This document shows, one piece after another, positions 43,621 through 55,863 of a stretch of DNA of 64,000 bases. The DNA comes from Thinopyrum elongatum. Taxonomy: Eukaryota; Streptophyta; Magnoliopsida; Poales; Poaceae. Where the stretch lies: NCBI GenBank assembly GCA_011799875.1, contig CM022299.1, positions 33,810,755 through 33,874,754 on the forward strand, read 5' to 3'. The translations under genes were made by a program, and so were the position numbers. The notes beneath the pieces were generated by a model. It was not told where the DNA came from, did no database searches, and saw only the letters and a list, made by a program, of their open reading frames with translations. Every line of letters starts with the position of its first letter. Position 1 is the stretch's first letter.

Positions 43621-46600
43621 GCTCACGTTGGGTGGGCCAGCCCAATGACGATTCCTATTTGGTGTTGCACGGGCCTGTTACTGTTTATTTTGCAAACGGG
43701 CGCCTGCAACGCCCCGTGCTGGCCCGACCCATAAAGTGTTTTTTTCTTCCTGTGTTTTAATCCAAAAAAAAAAAATATCAATGCGCAGAGTCAGAGTAGA
43801 ACCCGCGACCTCCGTCACCAATTAACCCAAGACAACCACTAGACCACTAACCCACTCCTGGACTGTTTCTTCGTTTTTTCTTTTTTATTTGTTTGTCAGT
43901 TTGTTTTTTTTTCTTTTTTTATTTTTTTTCTTAAATGCGTGGTTTTTTAGTTCGTGAACTTTTTCATCGAATTTGATGATTTTTTTGCATTTTTTGATGA
44001 ACTTTTTCGAAAATTTAATTAATTTTGTTTTCTATCGATGAATCTTTTTCATTTTTCAATAAAAATTTTAAATTTTTTCGATGAAATTTTTTCAAATTTG
44101 ACGAACTTTTTTACAAATTCAATGAATGTTTTTGAAATTCGATGAACTTTCAATTTTTTCAAATTTGATAAACGTTTTTCAAATTCAGTGAAACTTTTTC
44201 AAATTTGATGTACTTTTTCAAAATCATTGAACATTTTTAATTCATGAATTATCTTTTAAATTTACCTTTTCTTTAATAAATATTTTATATAGGGAATATA
44301 ATACTGCTATAGTTAATGTTTGTACTAAAAGAAGGGTCAAATCGCATTATTTCCTAATACTAATCAACCAAAATGCGCCTGGTCTAGTGGTGAACGCATG
44401 AAGCTATAGACTTTGGAGTGTGCAGATTGATGGTGAATCCTATATGGCGCCTTAAGCGCCGGTTGCAGTTCATTCTGCAAACCGGCGCACACCCCACGCT
44501 CAGTTCTGGACCGGCCCACTTAATGTTTTTTTTTCTGTGTAAAACTCAAAAAGAATAAATGATTGCATTGTTGCGAACGACAGGATTCGAAAACACGCTC
44601 GCTTGGCTGCTAGCGTAAAGCATCAACCAGTACGGCACCTGGATGCCTGTGGGTACAAATTCCTTTTCTGGCTTTTAAACGTATAGGAAATGCCCCCTTA
44701 TGTTTTCTTTCCTTTTTTTTTTCCTTTTTCTTGTTTTCTCTTTTCTTTTTCTTAAATGCGTGAACTCTTTTCAAATCAATTATTTTTCTTTTTCAATTTC
44801 AATTAACTTTTCAAAAATCAATGAACTTTTTTCCATTTTTTGGTGAAATTTTTAAAATGATGTACTATTTTCAAATTTGCTGAACTATTTTTCCAAAAGG
44901 ATGACTTTTCTGCGAACTTTTATTTTTTTTCAAATTTTGATGAACTTTCTCAAAATTTGATGAACTTTTTCTTTGAAATCGATGGGTTTTTTCAAATCCA
45001 TGAACTTTTTCAGATATTGATGAACTCTTTTTTGCAAAATCGTTGAACTTTTTTCAATTTGTTTTTTTTTTCAAAAAAGATGAATTTTTCCAATTATTGA
45101 AAAGTCAACACTGTCAACTACAATAGGTCAAAGGTTCAATGGTCAACTGATGCCCACTTTTTTTTTCAAATTTGATGACCTTTTTTGCAAAGTCGATGAA
45201 CTTTTTTTAAATCCAATGAACTTTTTTTCAAATTCAATGAACTTTTTTTAAAATTCGATGAACTTTTTTCAAATTCAATGAATTTTTTTCAAATCCGATG
45301 AACTTTTTTCAAAGTCGATACAGAATAGAAAACGTTGAACATTTTCAAAATCGATGAACTTTTTCTCAAAAGAATTGAACTTTTTTTTAAACGATGAACG
45401 TTTTCAAATTCAAGTTTTTTCCATGTAATTAAAAAATCTAACTGATGTACTAATATACTGTACTGTGCAATAAATAGCGCGACGACTCTTTCTTATATAC
45501 TTGGCGCTATTATTTGTCACAACTAGCCAATGTCGTTAGTGGTTAGCCAAACTCGGAAATGAGTCAGCGCCCCAAGTTCGAATCCTGTGGTAAAGGCAGC
45601 TTTTTTGCGGGTTTTTTGTGTTTTATGTTGTTCGCTGTGAAGCCGCGCGAGCTTCAGCTTCGCTGCTTCATCATGGGCCCAAATCCGGCCCAAGAGAAGC
45701 CGCGCGAGCGCCAGCTTCGGGATCGGGCGCCTGAGGCGCCGGTTAGGAGATCTCCAGATTGATTCCCACTTTGCTTGAATTAACGTAAAGTTTTTCCTTC
45801 GCGTTTAATTTTTTTAGCAGATTTAATGGGCCGGCCCACTAAGTGCCACCTGCGAGCGCCAGCAGCGTTAGCTGGCTCTTACAACGACCAATAGGAGCTC
45901 CCTAGCCCAATAGCTTGGATCGCTAGCTCCTATAGCGTAGCGTAGGTTCGATTATATGGGAGTTTTCCTTCTGTTTTTTCTTCACAACATGAAAGAATAA
46001 AAATATTATTAATTTTGAAAAAATATCCGTGATTTTAAATATAATTAATTTTTTTTAAAAAAATCTTTTAAAAATACCATGAATTTGGGAAAAGTTCACG
46101 AATTCAAAAATGTCCGCGGATTTGAGAAAATGATCATGGATTAAGAAAACTGTTCATGAATTCAAAATTTTGCTTGAATCAAAAGATTGTTCGTGGTTTC
46201 AATTTTTTTTCAGGAATTCATAAAAAATCACTGATTTAAAACTATGGCCTTTGATTAAAAAAATACAAATTCAAAACTTGGAAAAATATTCCTTGATTGG
46301 AAAAATTGTTCGTGAGCCAGCTCATCCACCTACGCTAGTAAGCAATCAAACATTTAACGCGAGAACGAGGGATACATTTCAATTGTGATTTGTTTGCCGG
46401 TGCTACTGTGTATCACTTGCCTTTATTTAGCGCACTGTCTATTACTTTGTGTAAGCGATACGTGCTCGTCGCCGCTACTCTCACGCGAGATGTGCCTGGC
46501 CCAGCCAGATGGTCCACGCCTGTTTTTTATTCGTTTTTCCTATTTCATTTTTTGGTCAGTTTAATACATACTCCCTCCGTTCCTTTATGTAAGGTGTATT

Positions 46601-47640
46601 ATTTTCGGCACCGTGACCAAGGCGCATAATTATAGAGGTGTTAGGACAAAATTACCCTTGGCAAATTTGTTGGTTAGTGGCAAGTAAATCGGCGAGTCCA
46701 GGAAAGTAAGGGATACATGCAATCGAGCGAGAGATAGTTTTCTTCTTTTGATACAAGGAGATATACAGGAAATCATGAGAGAGATACTATCCTCTTTTTG
46801 GAGGGATAAAAAGGAAATTATGTGGATTTTGAAGAAATGCACCTTACATTGTGGAATTTTATCAAAAAACAAATACACCTTATATAAAGAAATGGAGGGA
46901 GTAATTTTAAAAATTCACGAATACAAATACAAAACGTTGTCAAGTCAAAAAAATGGTGACATGTATTAAACAAATCTAAAAATGTTTCAGAAATAAAAAA
47001 ATTACAGGAAATTCAAGATCATGAATTCAAAAAAAAATTGCAAATTAAAAAATGTTCATATGTATACAAAAAAAGGTTCTTGAATTTTAAAAATGTTCAT
47101 GAATCCAAAAAGATTTCATGCTAATTCAAAAATGTTCGTCAATTCAAAAAATATTCACGAATTAAAATAAATATTTATGGATTAAAAAAATGTTGGCGCG
47201 AATACTGAAAAGTGATTGCGAGCATTATTTTTGAAAAGCGTATAAAAATTTGTGAATATTTCCAGTAATTTTGAAAAAAGTCTAAAATTCTTAACATTTT
47301 TGAAAAAGCACAAAAATATTGTAAATCATGAACATTTTATAAAAAAACTCTTAACACTTTTAGAAAAAAATTAAAAGAAAATATTTGTGAAATTGAAGAA
47401 GAAAAAAAATAAGAAACAAAAAACAATTAAAACAACAGAAAAATAAGGAAAAAAACTGCACCGAAGCTTCCCAAAACTGGCAGGGAAGCTTCCGAAATGT
47501 TTCAAAAACCGGCTGCCGCGAGTGCCCCGTAGCGCGACTGAATGGGCCGGCCCGCTGCGAGCGTGGAATCGCAATCGGGGCCTTGGCGCTTGCATCGGGC
47601 GATACATATCTAATGTCGGGCGATATAGCGTGGTTGCCTT
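43621..47640. mobile_element. Foldback-like repeat region with inverted arrays of GATGAACTTTTT units
   Basis: The left arm (43930-44270 and 44750-45420) is packed with degenerate TTTTTCAAATTCGATGAAC units. The right arm (45990-46290 and 46890-47400) carries the reverse complement (GTTCATGAATTCAAAAA). GC-rich blocks with GGGCCGGCCCA and CGGGCGCCTG lie outside and between the arms (about 43640-43730, 44440-44515, 45660-45870, 47500-47600). No transposase ORF is visible. The structure suggests one or more foldback or Mutator-like non-autonomous elements, possibly nested. Boundaries are approximate. Confidence 0.6.
46571..46901. mobile_element. Stowaway MITE (331 bp), TA duplication
   Basis: The left end CTCCCTCCGTTCCTTTATGT and the right end ATAAAGAAATGGAGGGAG are inverted, and both are bordered by TA (46569-46570 and 46902-46903). 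Inside, GTAAGGTGTATTA and ATACACCTTAT continue the inverted repeat. It is inserted in the right arm of the foldback-like region. Confidence 0.94.
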
Positions 47641-47764
47641 CATTCAGATCTGAACAGCTTGGGGTTGGTGATTCATATTAGATCAGTTGTGTGGTGGTGG
47701 CTATAGAATGTGTTGGAGCGACCTCCGCGGCTCCACGATGGCGGTGGTTACCGTAAGGTCTTCG

Positions 47765-48071
47765 CACTAGTAGAAAACAGGGCTTTGGTCCAGGCCAGCC
47801 CAGCCCATTAGTCCCGGTTCAGTCAGGAACCGGGACACATGGGGGCATACGTCCCGGTTCGTGCGCCCAGGGGGCCGGCCGGGGCTCGTGGGGCATTGGT
47901 CCCGGTTCGTCTGGATCCTTTGGTCCCGGTTCCAGACACAAACCGGGACCAATGGGCCTCGCTCCTGGCCCACATCCATTGGTCCCGGTTCGTGGCTGGA
48001 ACCGGGACCAAAGGGTGGCCTTTAGTCCCGGTTCCAACCACGAATCGGGACCAATGTTGTGCCTATATATA
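47765..48071 (+). promoter_or_regulatory. CACTA-2 terminus, subterminal repeats and TATA box
   Basis: The terminal repeat is followed by about seven copies of (T)GGTCCCGGTTC or its inverse (GAACCGGGACCAA). Here the core is GGTCCCGG in several copies where CACTA-1 mostly has AGTCCCGG. The TATA box TATATATA (48064-48071) begins the leader ACCCCTCGCCCGCGAGCAGAG. Confidence 0.9.
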
Positions 48072-48310
48072 CCCCTCGCCCGCGAGCAGAGCACTCCACT
48101 GCTCTGTTTTTTTCTGGCCGGCGAGGGGAGGGGTTTGTGGTGCTCTAGCTCACCTCCTATGCACATGAGGTGTTCGATGAAATGCCCGAGCAACACTACT
48201 TAAGCTTTCTCCTCTCCAAACTCGACCTTCAAGCTCCATTTTCCTCAAGATTTGTCTAGGTTTAGCGGTCCGTCACGTCCCGTCCCCAAGATTTGTCTAG
48301 GTTTAGCCGG

Positions 48311-51249
48311 GTAATTGTTGATGCAAAGAGACAATGCGAAAGTGAAAAGGAGAAGCTGAAATTCGATCGCATGTTAGAGGATCACCAAAAATGGTTGTAC
48401 CCCAATTGCGAAGATGGCAACACAAAGCTCGGTACCGTACTGGAATTGCTGCAGTGGAAGGCAGAGAATGCTGTGCCTGACAAAGGATTTGAGAAGCTAC
48501 TGAAAATATTGAAGAAGAAGCTTCCAAAGGATAACGAATTGCCCGACAGTACGTACGCTGCAAAGAAGGTCGTATGCCCTCTAGGATTGGAGGTGCAGAA
48601 GATACATGCATGCCCTAATGACTGCATCCTGTACCGCGGTGCGTACGAGGATTTGAACGCATGCCCGGTATGCGGTGCATTGCGGTATAAGATCAGACGA
48701 GATGACCCTGGTGATGTTGACGGCGAGCCCCCCAGGAAGAGGGTTCCTGTGAAGGTGATGTGGTATGCTCCTATAATACCACGGTTGAAACGTCTGTTCA
48801 GAAACAAAGAGCATGCCAAGTTGATGCGATGGCACAGAGAGGACCGTAAGAAAGACGGGAAGTTGAGAGCACCCGCTGATGGGTCGCAGTGGAGAAAAAT
48901 CGAGAGAAAGTACCGGGAGGAGTTTGCAGATGACGCAAGGAACGTATGGTTTGGTTTAAGAGCGGATGGCATTAATCCTTTCGGGGAGCAGAGCAGCAAT
49001 CACAGCACCTGGCCCGTGACTCTATGTATCTATAACCTTCCTTCTTGGCTGTGCATGAAGCGGAAGTTCATTATGATGCCAGTACTCATCCAAGGCCCTA
49101 AGCAACCCGGCAACGACATTGATGTGTACCTAAGGCCATTAGTTGAAGAACTTTTACAGCTGTGGAATGGAAACGGTGTACGTGTGTGGGATGAGCACAG
49201 ATAGGAGGAATTTGACTTGCATGCGTTGCTGTTTGTAACCATCAATGATTGGCCTGCTCTCAGTAACCTTTCAGGACAGACAAACAAGGGATACCACGCA
49301 TGCACGCACTGTTTAGCTGACACCGAAAGTATATACCTGGACAAATGCAGGAAGAATGTATACCTGGGGCATCGTTGATTTCTTCCGACCAACCATCAAT
49401 GTCAAAAGAAAGGTAAGCATTTCAAAGGCGGGGCAGATCACCGGAAGAAGCCCGCCATGCGTACCGGTGATCACGTACTTGCTATGGTCAATGATTTACA
49501 CGTAATCTTTGGAAAGGGTCCCGGCGGACTATCTGTTCCGAATGACGCTGAGGGACGCGCTCCCATGTGGAAGAAGAAATCTATATTTTGGGACCTACCC
49601 TACTGGAAATACCTAGAGGTCCGCTCTTCAATTGACGTGATGCACGTGACGAAGAACCTTTGCGTGAACCTGCTAGGCTTCTTGGGCATGTATGGAAAGA
49701 CAAAAGATACACCGGAGGCACGGGAGGACCTACAACGTTGGCACGAAAAAGACGGCATGCCTCCAAAGCAGTATGAAGGTCCTGCCAGCTACGCTCTTAC
49801 CAAAGAAGAGAAGGAAATCTTCTTTGAATGCCTGCTCAGTATGAAGGTCCTGTCTGGCTTCTCGTCGAATATAAAGGGAATAATAAATATCCCAGAGAAA
49901 AAGTTCCAGAACCTAAAGTCTCATGACTGCCACGTGATTATGACGCAACTGCTTCCGGTTGCATTGAGAGGGCTTCTACCGGAAAATGTTCGATTAGCCA
50001 TTGTGAAGCTATGTGCATCCCTCAATGCAATCTCTCAGAAGGTGATCGATTCAGAAATCATACCAAGGCTAAGGAGTGATGTGGCACAATGTCTTGTCAG
50101 TTTCGAGCTGGTGTTCCCACCATCCTTCTTCAATATCAGGACGCACGTCCTAGTTCATCTAGTCGACGAGATTGTCGTTCTGGGCCCCGTATTTCTACAC
50201 AATATGTTCCCCTTTGAGAGGTTCATGGGAGTCCTAAAGAAATATGTCCGTAACCGCGCTAGGCCAGAAGGAAGCATCTCATGGGCCATCAAACAGAGGA
50301 TGTCATTGGGTTTTGTGTTGACTTCATTCCTGACCTTAAGAAGATTGGTCTCCCTCAATCGCGGTATGAGGGGAGACTGACTGGAAAAGGCACGCTAGGA
50401 GGGGACTCAATGATATGCAGGGACGGGCATTATTGGTCTCAAGCACACTACACAGTTCTACAGAACTCTACCTTGGTGACCCTGTATGTCGATGAACACA
50501 AGAACATTCTGCGCTCCAAACACCCGGAGCAGTGTGACGACTGGATTACATGTGAACACATCAGGACTTTCGACAGTTGGTTGGAAACACGTCTCAGAGG
50601 TGACAACACTGTTTCTGATGAGCTGTACTCGTTGTCCAGGGGACCATCTTCGACTGTATTGATTTACAAAGGATACGAGATAAATGGGAATACATTTTAC
50701 ACGATCGCCCAAGATCAAAAGAGCACCAACCAAAACAGCGGTGTCCGCTTTGATGCAGCAACAAAGAGGGGAAAGGACACATATTATGGTTACATAGTGG
50801 ACATATGGGAACTTGACTACGGACATGATTTTAAGGTCCCTTTGTTTAAGTGCAAATGGGTCAATCTGTCAGGAGGCGGGGTACAGGTAGAGCCACATTA
50901 CGGAATGACAACAGTGGATCTAAACAATCTTGGGTACACAGACGAACCATTCGTCCTAGCCAATGATGTGGTGCAGGTTTTCTATGTGAAGGACATGTCT
51001 ACCAAACCGAGAAAAAGAAAAGATAAGGAAGCGAATACATCATACGATGAGCCAAAGCGCCACATAGTTCTTTCAGGGAAAAGAGACATCGTGGGAGTGG
51101 AGGGTAAGACAGACATGTCTGAAGATTATGAAAAGTTTCATGAAATTCCTCCCTTCAAAGTCAAGGCTGACCCAAGCACCCTGTTAAGCGATGAAGAATA
51201 TCCATGGTTACGGCGCAATAAGCAAAGGACACAAGCGAAGAAAAAGTGA
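48311..51249 (+). pseudogene. CACTA-2 TNPD-like transposase, N-terminally deleted and frameshifted
   Basis: The frame joins the 5' leader directly to VIVDAKRQCESEKEKLKFDR; roughly the first 110 codons known from CACTA-1 are absent. 48311-49204 is open and includes ACPNDCILYRGAYE, CPVCGALRYKIR and YNLPSWLCMKRKFIMMPVLI, ending at EHR*. Two stops (49202, and GHR* at about 49376) precede the next open part (49457-50380) with SIDVMHVTKNLCVNLLGFLG, KSHDCHVIMTQLLPVALRG and VLVHLVDEIVVLGPVFLHNM. A 1-bp loss near 50279 (CTCATGG where CACTA-1 has CTCCATGG) shifts the frame; the C-terminal DUF4216-like part (50281-51249) is then open to a basic end. A duplicated CAAGATTTGTCTAGGTTTAGC marks the N-terminal deletion point. 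Confidence 0.93.
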
Positions 51250-51254
51250 AGACA

Positions 51255-52800
51255 GATGAAGTCAGAAAGGGTTGAAAATTGATGATATGGCTCTGAATTG
51301 TTCATTTTGAGCACACAAAAAGTCTGGAGTTCAAATAAGTTAAAAAAAAATGAAATCCCTTTGTAACAGATGAGTTTTTGTCCGAAACCCTGATACTTCG
51401 AAAGAGATTGTCCATTTTGTACACGAAGTGCATCCAGTTTTTGCCGTAACCCTCTCAACTTTTTAGCACATGCTATGTGGGTGAAATGATGATATCATGC
51501 CAATTTTCAACCTCTTTAGAGTTCATGTGAAGTGCTTTTCAATTTCAGGGTCATTTAGCTCAAAAAAATTAGTAAATGCATGAAAAATAACAGATGAAGT
51601 CAGAAAGGGTTGAATATTGATGATGTGGCTTTGAATGGTTCATTTTGAACACACAAAAAGTCTGGAGTTCAAATAAGTTTAAAAAAATGAAATCCCTTTG
51701 TAACAGATGAGTTTTTGTCCGAAACCCTGATACTTCGAAAGAGATTGTCCATTTTGTACACGAAGTGCATCCAGTTTTTGCCGTAACCCTCTCAACTTTT
51801 AGCACATGCTATGTGGTTGAAATGATGATATCATGCCAATTTTCAACCTCTTCAGAGTTCATGTGAAGTGCTTTTCAATTTCAGGGTCATTTGCTCAAAA
51901 AAATCAGTAAATGCATGAAAAATAACAGATGAAGTCAGAAAGGGTTGAAAATTGATGATGTGGCTTTGAATGGTTCATTTTGAACACACAAAAAGTCTGG
52001 AGTTCAAATAAGTTTAAAAAAATGAAATCCCTTTGTAACAGATGAGTTTTTATCCCGAAACCTGATACTTCAAGAGATTGCCATTTTGTACACGAAGTGC
52101 ATCCAGTTTTTTGCCGATACCCTCTCAACTTTTTAGCACCATGCTATGTGGGTGAAATGATGATTCATGCCAATTTTCAACCTCTTCAGAGTTCATGTGA
52201 AGTGCTTTTCAATTTCAGGTCATTAGCTCAAAAAAATCATAAATGCATAAAAATACAAATGAAGTCAGAAAGGGTTGAAAATTGATGATGTGGCTTTGAA
52301 TGGTTCATTTTGAACACCAAAAAGTCTGGAGTTCAAATAAGTTCAAAAAAATGAAATCCCTTTGTAACAGATGAGTTTTCGTCCGAAACCCTGATACTTC
52401 GAAAGAGTTGTCCATTTTGTACACGAAGTGCATCCAGTTTTTGCCGTAACCCTCTCAACTTTTTAGCACATGCTATGTGGGTGAAAGATGATACCATGCC
52501 AATTTTCAACCTCTTCAGAGTTCATCTGAAGTGCTTTTCAATTTCAGGGTCATTTAGCTCAAAAAAATTAGTAAATTTATGAAAAATAACAGATGAAGTT
52601 AGAAAGGGTTGAAAATTGATGATGTGGCTTTGAATGGTTCATTTTGAACACACAAAAAGTCTGGAGTTCAAATAAGTTCAAGAAAATGAAATCCCTTTGT
52701 AACAGATGAGTTTTCGTCCGAAACCCTGATACTTCGAAAGAGATTGTCCATTTTGTACACGAAGTGCATCCAGTTTTTGCCGTAACCCTCTCAACTTTTA
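51255..52800 (+). repeat. Tandem array, about 335-bp unit, 3' of the CACTA-2 transposase
   Basis: GATGAAGTCAGAAAGGGTTG-type starts lie at 51255, 51593, 51928, 52258 and 52592 (periods 338, 335, 330, 334). There are nearly five units, and the last is incomplete. Units are very similar to each other, with occasional single-base losses in the third. They are the inverse of the array at 16709-17600. Confidence 0.93.
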
Positions 52801-53052
52801 TGAAACTCTAATAGCAAAAATAATAAACTAAAAGAATGAACTAGAAAACTTTAATGAAACTCTAATAGAAAAAAGAATGAACTAGAAAACTTTAATGAAA
52901 CTCTAATAGCAAAAGGAATCAACTAAAATTTATGCAACTAAAATTATCAAAGTATTTTCTGTTCAAAACATTAAAAGCAAAAAGAATTTTCATAAAGAAC
53001 TTTTTTTGTTAGAAACTTTTATAGCAAAAGGAATTATCATAAAGATTTTACA

Positions 53053-54861
53053 TGCATCAAAACTGAAGTAGCATCTGTTGAACCTTGATTCATCGTCCAA
53101 CTGAATGAAAAAATGTGCTGCTAGGGTTGGATCTTGTAACTTCATTTGCATAATCCCAAAGCATGTTGTACTGTGCCTCCTCATCTCCATGGATTATGTT
53201 CAATGCATATCTCCTTGCTTTGCTTAGTTTACTACAAGAACCTGTCATATTCCAGTCCTTTTGCACTAACCTCCCAAAATTTCTTAAGTTCATTCCTTGA
53301 TCCGCCCCGAAGTACTCCAAGTACTTTTCTGCAAGATATCTAGAAGTAAATGCCTTTACTTTCCACTTCTTAGAACACTTGTACTCACCATTGTAACTCT
53401 TGATGACCATGGAATTTGTTCTGCTATCATAACTACACCAAATGTTCTAGGGGCACTGAGGCTGACATTTTGCAGAAATTCTTTTCTAGTCATTTACTGG
53501 CAATTTGATGTCAAATCTGTTTTGCAAGCATATTCTCTCACTGCTTTTCTAAATTTTTCTGGTGACTGGAAAACTTGCCCAATTTTGAGTTGTGGATCAT
53601 GCAAATCTTCTTTCCTGAAGGTTTTAAATTTGTACTTTGCACCTGCTTCATCATCAGAATCTGGTAGCTCAAGTTCTTCTTCATCTGATCCTTCTACAGG
53701 GTCTGGCTTTTCTCTAATATGAACATCAGCAGGCTCCTCCATTGTGTCCTCTTTAAGATCATCATCTAAATCACTGACATCATAATCACTATCTACAATC
53801 TCATCACCATAGTCTGATCCTTGTTCACTCCCATTTACTTCAGCATCAGAAACTTCTCCCTCACTGTAATCTGCATGAACAGAGCCATCCTCTTCACCCT
53901 GCTCCTCCACATCTTCCTCCTCATCTGCAATTGCTTCTTCTGCTCCTTGCTGTGCATATGCTTCTTCTTCTACCGCTTGCTCTACAACCGCTTCTACATA
54001 ATTCTGCTCTACTGCTTGCTCTGCAAGTGCTTCTTCTGCAGCTTGATCTGCACCCGTTCCTTCTTCTACTGCTTGGTCTGCATCATCTGCAATGGTGACA
54101 TGAGTGACAAACTTACACTGCATATTTTGCACTGCTTTCTCCTTAATTTTCCTGCCTAATAAATCCTTCTGAATCTTCTGGTTATGCTTCTCTAGTGCTT
54201 CCTCCTTAATGATCTGAATTGGCTTCATAGGACTAACAACAGTAGGCGAGTCTGCTACATGAAACTCTATCACATCATCCCAGTCAAACTGCCTGAAGCT
54301 CTCATCATAGTCAAGATACATTTGCAAAAACTTGTGTCCAAATGTTACATGTGCCCTCATGTTAAGACAGTTGTCATTGCAAGTTATCTTCACAAGACCA
54401 CCTTCAGTCATTGGTTTACCAGGCATACAGTAATACATTTGCAATCTTCCCTTCACTTCATAGCCCAATTCTTCAACCAGGTCTTCTAACTTCTCCACAG
54501 TTGGTGTATGCCCCTCGACATAATCATACCACAAGTTTTCTCCATTAACATATGCTCAATTTTTACCAACTCCAAGGAAATAACCACCAAAATTGATGCA
54601 AAGACTGAAGTTTGATGCATAGTCAATTTCATTTGCAGATTGACATAAAACCCTAGATTAACCGCCTAAAAATCCGTAGCAGAACGAAAACCCTAGCAGT
54701 AACATCAAAATCTGAAGGCAAATAAGAGCGTGCAACCACCTAATCGACCTCAAATCACTAGTTTCGAAGAGAAAAGAAGGGGTTTTACAGAGGTTCAGAG
54801 AGAAAAGGGGCTTACCATACACAGGTGGTGGGTCTCCTTCTACTCGGCGACGAGGCGCCAT
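53053..54861 (-). pseudogene. MULE (Mutator-like) transposase, N-terminal half only
   Basis: Exon 1 starts with MAPRRRVEGDPPPVYGK at 54861 and reaches donor GTAAGC. Exon 2 (from about 54600) reads FGGYFLGVGKN*AYVNGENL, then WYDYVEGHTPTVEKLEDLV. A long acidic Glu/Ala-rich region (AEEALAEQAVEQNYVE, DYDVSDLDDDLKEDTMEEP) leads into the MuDR DNA-binding domain KIGQVFQSPEKFRKAVREYA. A frameshift near 53480 moves to the 53410-53090 frame: KCSKKWKVKAFTSRYLAEKY and ARRYALNIIHGDEEAQYNML. Coding similarity stops at CYFSFDACK (about 53053), just before the catalytic DDE core, where CACTA-2 sequence begins. It cannot encode an active transposase. Confidence 0.9.
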
Positions 54862-55290
54862 GGTTCAAGTCGTCGACGAACCCTCTGGCCGCCACCGCTC
54901 CGTCCGTGGATGCCTCCGCCGGTGGCGACAAAACCCTAGCTGATCACCACTGCTATCGCCTCCCCTTTCCTTTCTCTTCTCCTCTGCCTCGGAGGCGTCG
55001 ATGGGAAGGGAGAAAGGTGAACCGTCTCGAACAAACATGGGGGAATGCAAAATAGCGCGGTGGTTGCTCGCTTCTTTAAGATTTGTCCACGTGTCATGTC
55101 CACCTGGCGAGTCAAAGCGGTTTTCTGGTCAAATCGGGCCGATACGAGCCGAAACGGTACGGGTTACCATATAGTGACCCGGTTCAGCGAGCCCGGTGAC
55201 CGTAACTTGCGCTTTCGTGGATACACTGACCAAGGTGAACCCTAGAGTCAAGTTCAGTTACTGTAGATGTAATTTTCTCATCCGAAAACC
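54862..55290. other. Upstream region of the MULE gene
   Basis: A GC-rich leader with AAACCCTAGC and CGTCGATGGGAAGG is followed by a segment (55080-55260) with ACGGTACGGGTTACCATATAGTGACCC that may be part of a MULE terminal repeat. No partner repeat is visible, so the element border is not defined. Confidence 0.4.
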
Positions 55291-55858
55291 CCCTCGCATG
55301 AAGCTCCCTGGCTTGCATTGCACTACTCATCTTATCTACGATTGCGCCGCCCATCACTTGGTCAAATCTGTTCCTCCGCTCCTCTCCAACTCACTGCCCA
55401 GATTCGTTCCACTGCTCCTCCCCTTTTCCTCTCTGTCGATGCACCCCCCGGGCAACATTGCAGGTGTGCAGGTGCGCCTTCCTGGAATTAGATGGCTGAG
55501 CCCAACTTCCCCTCCATGATTGCTGCTTCGACAGCTTACCTCCCAGGTCAGAGTAGCACTAGAAGCCGAACAACAAGTAGTGGACTCCGGTGTTCCCCTC
55601 TTTGCAGAGCCCCTAATCGGAGTTGAAGGTTAATGTGTCAATCACCCATGCAAGGAATATTTCCATTATTTTAAGCATTGTAGTTCTTGAGTTCTTTCTT
55701 CTCGATGTCTTGGATTTGTTCATCAGAGTTTGCTAACTCCGTCACATGTTTATGTTCTCTAGTTGCAGGAAGCACATAAGAAGTTATTAGGAAGAAGCAT
55801 CACATATGTCCGTATGGCAATTGTGCAAGGGACAAGGTCCTCGCACTTTTGATTGCAG
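55291..55858. other. Unassigned low-copy-looking stretch
   Basis: A C/T-rich part (TCCTCCGCTCCTCTCCAAC, CTCCCCTTTTCCTCTCTGTC) and a possible splice-acceptor context (TTCTCTAGTTGCAG near 55766) occur. I find no ORF with a recognisable domain. After removal of the third Copia element it joins 63461 onward. Confidence 0.4.
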
Positions 55859-55863
55859 TGCGT

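Larger units (their letters stand above)
47765..53050 (+). mobile_element. CACTA-2: CACTA transposon, 3' end missing
   Basis: The 5' terminus CACTAGTAGAAAACAGGGC starts at 47765 and matches CACTA-1. Subterminal repeats, a TATA box, TNPD and the 335-bp tandem array follow in the same order as in CACTA-1. The AT-rich tail with repeated AACTCTAATAGCAAAA ends near 53050, where a MULE gene begins mid-codon sequence. No second gene or 3' terminus is present. The two CACTA 5' ends face each other about 21 kb apart. Confidence 0.93.

Noticed and set aside
48382..48999. 205-codon minus-strand ORF
   Set aside because: Antisense shadow of the CACTA-2 transposase, whose plus-strand frame has family motifs.
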